Origin: Cohnella terricola
GTDB lineage: Bacteria; Bacillota; Bacilli; Paenibacillales; Paenibacillaceae
DNA length: 64,000 bases
Assembly (NCBI RefSeq): GCF_007786475.1
Contig: NZ_VNJJ01000010.1
Location: forward strand, 62,001-126,000
Direction of reading: 5' to 3'
Shown: piece after piece, positions 54,127 through 61,638 of the stretch
Position numbering within the stretch: position 1 is the first letter of the stretch
Layout of the letters: each line of letters begins with the position of its first letter
The notes under the pieces: generated by a model
Told to the model about the DNA's origin: nothing
The model's input: the letters and a program-made list of their open reading frames with translations, nothing else
Databases searched by the model: none
Position numbers and translations under genes: made by a program

Positions 54127-55926
54127 ATGACTAAATTCCGTCTGAAGTTAACCTCGCTGTTCATTTTGTTCATCGGCTTCTCTGTGCTTGCCGCGGGGCT
54201 ATTGATGGGCAATTCTTATCAGAAAAACCATCAGGCGGCCCTAAGGGACCATATGATCAGGGAACTGCACGTTCTAAACGCGGCAGCGCCTTGGCCCGAC
54301 ATGGTCGACCCGGCGGCCCAAAGCGAATACTTGCAGCAACAGGCTAAGCGGTTCAAGGAAATCGCGGAGATGCGCATTACTTATATCCGTTTGGACGGAA
54401 AAGTCATGGGGGATTCCGATCATGATCCGGCAACGATGGATAACCATCTTAGCCGGGAGGAAGTCCAGCAAGCGCTTAAGGAAGGCACGGGAAGCAGCGT
54501 CAGGTACAGCGGCACGCTGGAAGAGAAAATGATGTACGTCGCAATCAAAGTGAACGAAGACCGGGGCGGCGCAAATGAAGGCGTGATCCGGCTATCTATG
54601 AGCTTGGGTGACGTGGAGCGCAGCATGAATAACATGTGGCTCGCACTGATCACAGGTTTGCTGATCTTGTTCGCGGTTGCCGCCATCATCAGTTATCGCG
54701 TTGCTTTAAGCGTGACGCGTCCGCTCGAGCGGATGACTTCCGCGGCGAAACGGATGGCCAACATGGACTACGCGACCCGTGTACCGGAAGGCGGCAAGGA
54801 CGAGATCGGGGAGCTTGCGCGGGCGCTTAACGCGATGGCGGGAAGCTTGCAAGGACAATTGGACGAGATTCGCCGGAACGGAACTCGGCTTCAGAGCGTG
54901 CTCGACAATATGATCAGCGGAGTCGTCATGATCGCACCCGACGGCAAAATTACGCTGTACAATCGCGAGGCCGAGCATCTGCTCGGCAATTCGATCCGCG
55001 AGCGCGTCGGCCGGAGCTTTACGGAAATTCGCCATCATTTCGAGATCGTCGGGCTTATTCGGGAAGCGTTGGAAAATCCGGTTTCCTTCCACGAAGAGAT
55101 TACCGTTTATTATCCGGAAGAACGGCTTCTTGAGATTCATATCGTACCGATGACGATGAGCGGCGATGAAGATACCGGCTTGCTGCTCGTTCTTCAGGAC
55201 GTTTCGGCGATCCGTCGTCTGGAGCGGATGCGCAGCGAATTCGTCGCCAACGTATCCCATGAGCTTAAGACGCCTGTCGCCGCGGTGAAAGGCTTCGCGG
55301 AGACGCTGTTGTCCGGCGCGCTTAACGATCCGGAGACGGCGAAATCTTTTCTAACGATCATTCAGGACGAGAGCGATCGGCTGAACCGTCTGATCGGGGA
55401 CATTCTGGAATTGTCCAAGATCGAGTCGCGCCGTTCTCCGTTGCAGTTTTCTCCGATCGATCTGCCGGCGTTCCTGGAACGGATGACGGAGTTGTTATCT
55501 CCCGAAGCGGCCAAAAAAGACATCGAACTTGATGTCGTCTCGGAGGAAGGTTTGTTCCTTGAAGCGGATGAGGATCGGCTAGGACAGATCGTCATGAATT
55601 TGATGCAGAACGGAATCAACTATACGCCAGATGGCGGCAAGGTCAAAGTCCGCGCGGAAATCGTCAACGTTGAAGACAGCGAGGAAGAAATAGTCCGAAT
55701 TACCGTGTCGGACACGGGTATCGGCATTCCGCGGAAGGACATTCCGCGTATTTTCGAACGATTCTATCGGGTAGATAAGGCGCGTTCCCGCAGCTCGGGC
55801 GGAACCGGTCTGGGGCTATCCATCGTGAAGCATTTGACCGAGTTGCATCACGGCACGATCCGTGTGGAAAGCACGGTAGGCGTAGGGTCGAAGTTTATAT
55901 TGGAATTACCTCTGCTGCAGCCGTAA
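54127..55926 (+). CDS. phoR: Phosphate-regulon sensor histidine kinase PhoR
   Basis: A 599-residue kinase with helix 1 at about 8-30, an extracytoplasmic sensor domain to ~175, helix 2 (LALITGLLILFAVAAIISYR), HAMP (PLERMTSAAKRMANMDYATR), PAS (about 245-350, VLDNMISGVVMIAPDGKITL), HisKA with His378 in FVANVSHELKTPVAAVKG, and a HATPase domain (NLMQNGINYTPDGG; DTGIGIPRKDIPRIFERFYR; GGTGLGLSIV). This is the PhoR layout of Bacilli. It autophosphorylates under phosphate shortage and passes the phosphate to PhoP. Unusually it precedes phoP and sits behind fumA. Confidence 0.9.
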   Translation: MTKFRLKLTSLFILFIGFSVLAAGLLMGNSYQKNHQAALRDHMIRELHVLNAAAPWPDMVDPAAQSEYLQQQAKRFKEIAEMRITYIRLDGKVMGDSDHDPATMDNHLSREEVQQALKEGTGSSVRYSGTLEEKMMYVAIKVNEDRGGANEGVIRLSMSLGDVERSMNNMWLALITGLLILFAVAAIISYRVALSVTRPLERMTSAAKRMANMDYATRVPEGGKDEIGELARALNAMAGSLQGQLDEIRRNGTRLQSVLDNMISGVVMIAPDGKITLYNREAEHLLGNSIRERVGRSFTEIRHHFEIVGLIREALENPVSFHEEITVYYPEERLLEIHIVPMTMSGDEDTGLLLVLQDVSAIRRLERMRSEFVANVSHELKTPVAAVKGFAETLLSGALNDPETAKSFLTIIQDESDRLNRLIGDILELSKIESRRSPLQFSPIDLPAFLERMTELLSPEAAKKDIELDVVSEEGLFLEADEDRLGQIVMNLMQNGINYTPDGGKVKVRAEIVNVEDSEEEIVRITVSDTGIGIPRKDIPRIFERFYRVDKARSRSSGGTGLGLSIVKHLTELHHGTIRVESTVGVGSKFILELPLLQP

Positions 55927-55942
55927 CATCCGGATAACCTAT

Positions 55943-55991
55943 TTTACTTTGCGTTAATAATTACATGATGTAGGCTTTACAGTGGTATGAT
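55943..55991 (+). promoter_or_regulatory. Four PhoP-box-like hexamers and -10 upstream of phoP
   Basis: TTTACT (55943), TTAATA (55954), ATGATG (55965) and TTTACA (55976) are spaced by exactly 11 bases and followed by TATGAT at 55986. The order, spacing and even the degenerate third box match the array before ppk. This suggests positive autoregulation of phoP. Confidence 0.6.
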
Positions 55992-56047
55992 AAAAATAAC
56001 ATGTAGAGCCAATTAGGCAGATAATTCCGCCTGGACCGGAGGAACGC

Positions 56048-56776
56048 ATGTCGGACAAAGTACTGATTATCGAGGATGAACCGACGCTTGCCCGTCTCGT
56101 GACTTACAATCTTTCGCAAGAAGGCTATGAAACGGAAGTCGTGGGGAACGGAGCGGAAGGACTTCATAAAGCGATTCATGAGCAGTACGCCATCATTTTT
56201 TTGGATTTGATGCTGCCGGGGATGAACGGGTTTGAAGTGCTGCAGAAGCTTCGCCAAAACGAGATCCGCACGCCCGTCATCATTCTGACCGCGCGAAACG
56301 CGGAAGAGGAAGTCGTACAAGGGCTGAAGCTCGGAGCGGACGATTACATTACGAAGCCGTTCGGCGTGGCCGAGCTGCTCGCTCGCACTTCGGCCGTTCT
56401 GCGGCGTTCCCGCAACGAAGAGAGCAAGCCGGTCAAATCCGCCGGCGGCGACCGGGTCATCACGATCGGGGATCTGCAGATTTTCCCGGACAAGTACGAG
56501 GTATTCTCGAACGGCCAATGGATTACGCTGCGGCCGAAGGAATTCGAGGTGCTGCTGTACCTAGCGGAAAGACCGGGAATCGTCATCACTCGCGACGATC
56601 TGATGAACGTCGTCTGGGGCTTCGATTATATCGGCGGCCAGCGCACTGTTGATGTGCACGTCAGCTCCCTGCGCAAGAAGCTCGAGCTTAATCAGCAGAG
56701 CGTTCAGATCGACTCGATCCGCGGCGTCGGATACAAACTATTCGTGAACCGCAAGGCTACGACGAGTAATTCATAG
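56048..56776 (+). CDS. phoP: Phosphate-regulon response regulator PhoP
   Basis: A 242-residue OmpR-family regulator. The receiver has acidic Glu9-Asp10-Glu11 (IIEDEPTLARLV), phosphoacceptor Asp53 in FLDLMLPGMNG, Thr in VIILTARN and Lys in YITKPFG. The winged helix DNA-binding domain (about 140-236) has LRPKEFEVLLYLAE, GGQRTVDVHVSSLRKKL and SIRGVGYKLF. It binds PhoP boxes to activate phosphate-scavenging genes. It has its own promoter region; ACCGGAGGAACGC is the ribosome site. A terminator and then the hairpin array follow. Confidence 0.93.
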   Translation: MSDKVLIIEDEPTLARLVTYNLSQEGYETEVVGNGAEGLHKAIHEQYAIIFLDLMLPGMNGFEVLQKLRQNEIRTPVIILTARNAEEEVVQGLKLGADDYITKPFGVAELLARTSAVLRRSRNEESKPVKSAGGDRVITIGDLQIFPDKYEVFSNGQWITLRPKEFEVLLYLAERPGIVITRDDLMNVVWGFDYIGGQRTVDVHVSSLRKKLELNQQSVQIDSIRGVGYKLFVNRKATTSNS

Positions 56777-56787
56777 CGGATAGTGAG

Positions 56788-56817
56788 GCCCGAACTTGAT
56801 GAGTTCGGGCTTTTTTT
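56788..56817 (+). terminator. Rho-independent terminator after phoP
   Basis: A perfect 9-bp stem (GCCCGAACT/AGTTCGGGC), 5-base loop, seven T. Confidence 0.92.
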
Positions 56818-56823
56818 ATGGGT

Positions 56824-57567
56824 GCCGCCGCCCGCTCATTGTCGCAAAAAGCGACTATGGAGAGCGGAAGAGCCGCCGCCGCCCGCTCATTGTCGCAAAA
56901 AGCAGCAATGGAGAGCGGAAGAGCCGCTGCTGCCCGCTCATTGTCGCAAAAAGCAGCAATGGAGAGCGGAAGAGCCGCTGCCCCCGTTCATTGTTGCAAA
57001 AAGCAGCAATGGAGAGCAGAAGAGCCGCTGCCGCCCGCTCATTGTCGCAAAAAGCGACAATGGAGAGCGGAAGAGCCGCTGCCGCCTGCTCATTGTCGCA
57101 AAAAGCAGCAATGGAGAGCGGGAGAGCCGTTGCCGCCCGCTCATTGTCGCAAAAAGCGACAATGGAGAGCGGAAGAGCCGCTGCCCCCGTTCATTGTTGC
57201 AAAAAGCAGCAATGGAGAGCAGAAGAGCCGCTGCCGCCCGCTCATTGTCGCAAAAAGCGACAATGGAGAGCGGAAGAGCCGCTGCCGCCTGCTCATTGTC
57301 GCAAAAAGCAGCAATGGAGAGCGGGAGAGCCGTTGCCGCCCGCTCATTGTCGCAAAAAGCGACAATGGAGAGCGGAAGAGCCGCTGCCCCCGTTCATTGT
57401 TGCAAAAAGCAGCAATGGAGAGCAGAAGAGCCGCTGCCGCCCGCTCATTGTCGCAAAAAGCGACAATGGAGAGCGGAAGAGCCGCTGCCGCCTGCTCATT
57501 GTCGCAAAAAGCAACAATGGAGAGCGGAAGAGCCGCTGCCCCTGCTCATTGTTGCAAAAAGCAGCAA
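56824..57567. repeat. Tandem array of 15 hairpin units, 51/50 bp, in 203-bp super-repeats
   Basis: Fifteen units are seen, with A5 loops beginning at 56846, 56897, 56948, 56998, 57049, 57100, 57151, 57201, 57252, 57303, 57354, 57404, 57455, 57506 and 57556. Spacings are 51,51,50,51,51,51,50,51,51,51,50,51,51,50, giving a higher-order period of 203. A full unit has CCGCTC-ATTGTCGC-AAAAA-GCGACAAT-GGA-GAGCGG, a 14-bp stem with a 3-base bulge, then a GC-rich linker. Because 51 is a multiple of 3 all forward frames stay open, so the long overlapping ORFs here are artefacts. No spacers or cas genes are present. Confidence 0.93.
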
Positions 57568-57608
57568 TAATGAACCCACCACCAGGTAAAGCGCTCGCCT
57601 GTACGCCC

Positions 57609-58319
57609 TTACGTGCGAAAATCAGGTAGATTAGCTTTATTAGCTTTGTAACCGCAAATTCTTTTGACATCGGTACGTACTGGGATTAGCAACTTTTTGC
57701 TAACCAAGCATTGGAGATGTCTGTGAACGGTTGTGCGATGGATTCCGAGTTGTTGGACGACAAATTTTGGAGAGAGTGGTTCGGCTATGGATAGGGCGAG
57801 TTGAAGGATGGCCTGTTCAGTTAAGGTTAACTCAATTTCTATATCAAGTTGAGCTCCCAATCTCCCTAATAAGTGTTGGATGATCTGCTGACACATTCGC
57901 GGACGATCCATTATATCGTCATATGAAAAGCGGAGCACGTACCATCCATCGATCACGAGATGGTTTTGCCGCATTAATTGATCGGCGAATTGCGTTCGAT
58001 TAACATCCCGCCAATGAGCGCCAAAGCCGTCAATCTCGATGCAAATCTTGAAACCTTCCGTTATATAAGCGAAATCCAAATATCTCGTTCCATCCTTGAA
58101 GTCTCTGACTTCGTGTTCGGCTTGTAGGCATGCAAAGTGCCCGAAGGCCGGCCACCATACTTTGACGATAAACATTTGTTCTGCATGGTTTGTAGTGCTG
58201 GTTAGTCGTCTCTTTCTTTCGCCCCGAGATGTTGCGACAAGTTTGTTCAGCCATAACTCGTAAGCTTGTTTTAATTCTCCCGTCATTCTAACTTCGTTGT
58301 TTACGCTTTTTAATGCCAT
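57609..58319 (-). CDS. DUF559-like PDDEXK endonuclease with C-terminal winged helix
   Basis: A 236-residue protein. Residues about 75-155 follow the DUF559/Vsr-like PDDEXK pattern: RYLDFAYITEGFKICIEIDG gives the Asp and Glu-x-Asp metal ligands, then AHWRDVNRTQFADQLMRQN and WYVLRFSYDDI. The third metal-binding Lys is replaced or lies elsewhere (EIDG). Residues about 165-225 form a winged helix (LSPKFVVQQLGIHRTTVHRH). The fusion suggests a DNA-binding nuclease, function unknown. It lies next to the hairpin array with 41 bases between. The start is ATG with AGGTGACGGG upstream. Confidence 0.72.
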   Translation of the reverse strand: MALKSVNNEVRMTGELKQAYELWLNKLVATSRGERKRRLTSTTNHAEQMFIVKVWWPAFGHFACLQAEHEVRDFKDGTRYLDFAYITEGFKICIEIDGFGAHWRDVNRTQFADQLMRQNHLVIDGWYVLRFSYDDIMDRPRMCQQIIQHLLGRLGAQLDIEIELTLTEQAILQLALSIAEPLSPKFVVQQLGIHRTTVHRHLQCLVSKKLLIPVRTDVKRICGYKANKANLPDFRT

Positions 58320-58345
58320 CCCGTCACCTACTTCAATTGATTTTT

Positions 58346-58390
58346 AAAAGCAAAATGCCGCCAACCCCGGAATGATCCAGGAATGGCGGC
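58346..58390 (-). terminator. Terminator for AraC regulator gene
   Basis: GCCGCCA/TGGCGGC with a folded 20-base interior, followed on the minus strand by ATTTTGCTTTT. Confidence 0.65.
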
Positions 58391-58455
58391 GTGTGCTTCA
58401 CGACCTTCATATCCATAATTTAGCATAGTAAATTTCAACAATCAATTTATTCTTC

Positions 58456-59325
58456 TTACCCCCGCCCCCAAGCGAGCATCTTGCGTTGGAATTCTTTCGG
58501 CGAGCATCCGTTGTAACGTTTGAACATTTTGTAGAAGTGGGCCATGTTGGCCATGCCGATCGTTTCGCCGACTTCGCTGACGCTCATGTCGCGGGTGAGG
58601 AGAAGCTGCTCGGCGCGTTTGATTTTGCGGAAATTGACGTATTCCGTGAAAGATAGGCCCATAATTTTCTTGAAAAACTTCACGAAGTAATAATAGCTCA
58701 TATTCGCCAATCTGCAGGCATCCTCGACGGTGATCCGATCGTTGATGCCGGCTTCGACGAAATCCAGCACGGGCTTGAGCCGTATTCTCTCGACGCGGTC
58801 CTGGTCGGCCAATAAACCGCGGCTGTCGTTGCGAATGAGGATGAGCAGCAGTTTCTTGATCAACATATTCACTGCAAGCTCGTACCCGCTGTCCTTGTTC
58901 AATGCTTCTTTATGGATTTGGCGGATGCATTCCGCCGCCTCGCGGCGGGCTTCGGGATTATCCCGGAATATATAGTTCATCGCGCTTAGCGGTACTTTCG
59001 TCTCGTTAAAATATTGCAAATAAGGAATCGTGCTCTGGTCGAAATAAGTGTTCAAATCGAATTGCAGCACGATATAGCTCAGAAAACCGCCGCCGCTATG
59101 GTCTCTATGCAACTGCGAATTGCCGAGTATCACGACGTCCCCCGCGAACATCTCGTACGTCTCATCGCTTAGATCTACGTTCAAAGAGCCTTCCTGCACA
59201 AGCAGCAGCTCGCATTCGGGATGATAGTGCCAGCCTACTCCGCCATGGCGGTCGCGGGTCACTTGCCAGATTTTTAACGATAACAACGGATTCTCGTACT
59301 CGATCGTTTCTTTCATCGCTTGCAT
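58456..59325 (-). CDS. AraC-family regulator with cupin sensor domain
   Basis: A 289-residue regulator. The N-terminal cupin barrel (about 25-105) has GWHYHPECELLLVQEG and GDVVILGNSQLHRDH; the C-terminal two-HTH AraC domain (about 185-285) has ITVEDACRLANMSYYYFVKFFKKIMG and VGETIGMANMAHFYKMFKRYNGCSP. Such proteins sense a sugar and control adjacent sugar genes. It is divergent from the Gfo/Idh/MocA dehydrogenase gene, its probable target. Confidence 0.9.
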   Translation of the reverse strand: MQAMKETIEYENPLLSLKIWQVTRDRHGGVGWHYHPECELLLVQEGSLNVDLSDETYEMFAGDVVILGNSQLHRDHSGGGFLSYIVLQFDLNTYFDQSTIPYLQYFNETKVPLSAMNYIFRDNPEARREAAECIRQIHKEALNKDSGYELAVNMLIKKLLLILIRNDSRGLLADQDRVERIRLKPVLDFVEAGINDRITVEDACRLANMSYYYFVKFFKKIMGLSFTEYVNFRKIKRAEQLLLTRDMSVSEVGETIGMANMAHFYKMFKRYNGCSPKEFQRKMLAWGRG

Positions 59326-59338
59326 GGACTCATCCCCT

Positions 59339-59357
59339 TATGTGGCAAAATCACATA
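59339..59357. promoter_or_regulatory. Inverted repeat upstream of AraC gene
   Basis: TATGTG-N7-CACATA, 14 bases before the minus-strand start; a possible operator for autoregulation. Confidence 0.35.
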
Positions 59358-59415
59358 AAATCCTCGCATCAAAGCGAATGGGATTTCTGATGAATTATGA
59401 TACACTTATTGTAGT

Positions 59416-59430
59416 TTGAAAACGCTCTAC
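59416..59430 (+). promoter_or_regulatory. cre-like (CcpA) site before the dehydrogenase gene
   Basis: TTGAAAACGCTCTAC matches the Bacillus cre consensus WTGAAARCGYTTWNN with one mismatch and lies 20 bases before ATG, a position suited to glucose repression. Confidence 0.45.
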
Positions 59431-59450
59431 TCGCAAGGAGGACAAGCATT

Positions 59451-60524
59451 ATGACAAAAGTTAACGTAGGAATGATCGGTTGCGGCGGAATCGCGATGAG
59501 CAAGCATTTGCCTGCGCTAGCCAAAATCCCGGAAGCGCAAGTCGTCGCTTTTTTCGACGTGGCGTCGGACAGGGCGCAAGAAGCCAAGGGCAAATACGGT
59601 ATTCCGGATGCAAAAGTGTACCAAGACGTTTACGAACTGTTGCGGGATCCGGACGTTCATGTCGTCCATGTGTGCACGCCGAACGATACGCATGCGGAAA
59701 TCTCGATCGCGGCGCTCGAAGCGGGCAAACACGCGCTCTGCGAGAAACCGATGGCGAAAACCGCCGACGATGCCCGCAAAATGCTGGAAACCTCGCAAAG
59801 AATGGGCAAGAAGCTTAGTATCGCTTATCAGAACCGTTTTCGGGCGGACAGCCGGTGGTTGCATCAAGCTTGCCGCGCAGGCGATCTAGGCGAGATTTAC
59901 GTCGCCAAAGCCCATGCGATACGCCGCCGCGCAGTGCCGACTTGGGGCGTATTCCTCGATCAAGAGAAGCAGGGCGGAGGCCCGCTGATCGATATCGGAA
60001 CGCATGCGCTCGACCTGGCCCTCTGGATGATGGACAATTACGAACCGAGAACGGTGCTCGGATCATCCTATCGCAAGTTGGCCGAGCAGGGCAGCCAAGC
60101 CAATCTGTGGGGACCGTGGGATCCTTCGAAATTCACGGTGGAAGATTCCGCCTTCGCGATGATTACGATGAAGAACGGCGCGACGGTATGGCTTGAATCC
60201 AGCTGGGCGCTTAATACGCTTGATGTGGATGAGGCTAAGGTTACACTCTGCGGCACGAAAGCCGGAGCGGATATGAAAAAAGGCCTGCGAGTCAATGGCG
60301 AGGAGCATGGCCGTCTCTATACGCAAGAAATCCAAATGGCCGGGGATTTCGGAGGCGATCCGCTTCCCGACGACGCCGCGGAGCAAGAAGCGCGCGCCTG
60401 GATCGATGCGATCCTGCACGATCGCGAGCCTGTCGTAACGGCGAAGCAAGCGCTCGTCGTGCAGGAAATTCTCGAAGCCGTCTACGAATCCGCGAGCAAG
60501 GGCCAAGCGGTCAGTTTTGTGTAA
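59451..60524 (+). CDS. Gfo/Idh/MocA family oxidoreductase
   Basis: A 357-residue NAD(P)-dependent sugar or inositol dehydrogenase. The Rossmann motif is VGMIGCGGIAMSKHLPAL; the catalytic EKP motif is CEKPMAKT near residue 98, and GPLIDIGTHALDLALWMM supplies the later Asp and His. Substrate is unknown; family members oxidise myo-inositol, glucose-fructose or amino sugars. Genes around it (AraC regulators, sugar ABC transporter) support sugar catabolism. AAGGAGG is the ribosome site. Confidence 0.92.
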   Translation: MTKVNVGMIGCGGIAMSKHLPALAKIPEAQVVAFFDVASDRAQEAKGKYGIPDAKVYQDVYELLRDPDVHVVHVCTPNDTHAEISIAALEAGKHALCEKPMAKTADDARKMLETSQRMGKKLSIAYQNRFRADSRWLHQACRAGDLGEIYVAKAHAIRRRAVPTWGVFLDQEKQGGGPLIDIGTHALDLALWMMDNYEPRTVLGSSYRKLAEQGSQANLWGPWDPSKFTVEDSAFAMITMKNGATVWLESSWALNTLDVDEAKVTLCGTKAGADMKKGLRVNGEEHGRLYTQEIQMAGDFGGDPLPDDAAEQEARAWIDAILHDREPVVTAKQALVVQEILEAVYESASKGQAVSFV

Positions 60525-60531
60525 TGTCTAG

Positions 60532-60584
60532 AAATAGCGACCGGAAAGGGAGCCGCCAAGCTCTCTTCTCGGTCGCTATTTTGC
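60532..60584. terminator. Bidirectional terminator between convergent genes
   Basis: AAATAGCGACCG pairs with CGGTCGCTATTT (12 bp) around an inner hairpin. Confidence 0.85.
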
Positions 60585-60592
60585 ATATAGGA

Positions 60593-61450
60593 CTATTTCC
60601 GCTTACGGTATTTTCCCGGGGAATCCCCTGTCATTTTACTGAACAATAAATTGAAGTAATTCGCATTCGGATAACCGACTCTGCTGGCGATTTCCCGAAC
60701 CGAGTAGCCCGTTTCGACAAGCATTCGCTTGGCTTCGTCTATCCGGCATTTGATTAAATATTGAATCGGCGACATGCCGACTTCTTCCTTGAATATGTGA
60801 GCGAGATGGTAGGGGCTGACGAACACGATTTGGGCGAGATCGCTAAGCGAAAGTTCCAGATGAAAGTTTTTTTCTATGTAAACCCTTACATGATGGGCAA
60901 GGCCTACTGTCGTTTCGTCCTCTCCGGAAGGTTCCGATTGCGGATCGGACGGCACGTCGGACGATGGCTGCGTCAACGCTTCTTCGTCGCGCAATTCCCT
61001 TAGAAAATGAATCAGCAAAGCCTGAAGCAAAGAGGATACGACTTCCGAGCTTCCCAATTGGGGATGGCGGATTTCATGAAGAATGTCTTCCATGATGCGG
61101 TCGACTTTGTGCTGATCCGGGGCTGGCGGGATCAGGAAGGGGACGGAGGAATTCGCGAGCATCCCTCTCCGCTTGCCCTGAACCTGAAGACCGGACACGA
61201 AATAGGCGACGGCTCGAATCGGCAAATCGGCGACTGGCCGGAGCGTCACCTCGACTTCCGGAGGGACGAACAAGCAAGCGCCTGCGTTGATCTCTATTCG
61301 ATTGTGAACGGAGCAAGCATGGCCGGATCCCGCCCGGAGCCATAGAACGCAGGATCGTTCACCTGGAGCGATCGGCAGCGGATCGCTTCCCGCCCAGTCG
61401 CACCAACTCGCCAAACGTGGAATCTCCAATAAAATCGAGGGCTTGTTCAT
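60593..61450 (-). CDS. AraC-family transcriptional regulator
   Basis: A 285-residue regulator with an N-terminal cupin-like domain (about 20-110, INAGACLFVPPEVEVTLRPV) and a C-terminal AraC DNA-binding domain (about 190-285, LSLSDLAQIVFVSPYHLAHIFKEEV and VREIASRVGYPNANYFNLLFSKMTG). It is divergent from the sugar ABC transporter genes and probably controls them. A Ser/Glu-rich linker (PSSDVPSDPQSEPSGEDE) separates the domains. Confidence 0.9.
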   Translation of the reverse strand: MNKPSILLEIPRLASWCDWAGSDPLPIAPGERSCVLWLRAGSGHACSVHNRIEINAGACLFVPPEVEVTLRPVADLPIRAVAYFVSGLQVQGKRRGMLANSSVPFLIPPAPDQHKVDRIMEDILHEIRHPQLGSSEVVSSLLQALLIHFLRELRDEEALTQPSSDVPSDPQSEPSGEDETTVGLAHHVRVYIEKNFHLELSLSDLAQIVFVSPYHLAHIFKEEVGMSPIQYLIKCRIDEAKRMLVETGYSVREIASRVGYPNANYFNLLFSKMTGDSPGKYRKRK

Positions 61451-61464
61451 CGCGAAAAAAACGC

Positions 61465-61494
61465 TTCACCCCTTTGAATCGAATTATGTATGAT
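61465..61494 (+). promoter_or_regulatory. Candidate promoter for sugar ABC transporter operon
   Basis: TTCACC (61465-61470), 18-base spacer, TATGAT (61489-61494). A cre-like AAAAAAACGCTTCAC overlaps the -35 with three mismatches. A ~140-base leader follows. Confidence 0.4.
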
Positions 61495-61638
61495 GAGGAT
61501 ATAAATTACAATACAGGAAATACGATACCGCAAGAATGTGGAGTAACGAACAAATCTTCCGCAAGATCATTCATTTTCCGCGCCGCTATCATCTTTTAAA
61601 CTAGGAAGCGGGAGAGTTTCCCGAAGGAGTGTGACTCC

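Noticed and set aside
56824..57567. Possible CRISPR array
   Set aside because: The whole unit repeats, with no variable spacers, and no cas gene is nearby.
56783..57629. Three overlapping 250-277-aa forward ORFs (and reverse ones) in the hairpin array
   Set aside because: The 51-bp unit is a multiple of three, so every frame stays open and the same peptides recur in rotated frames. No ribosome site or plausible fold supports translation.
59341..59355. A CRP/FNR box (TGTGG-CAAAA-TCACA) before the AraC gene
   Set aside because: The spacer is 5, not 6, bases and the first half is degenerate; a simple inverted repeat describes it better.
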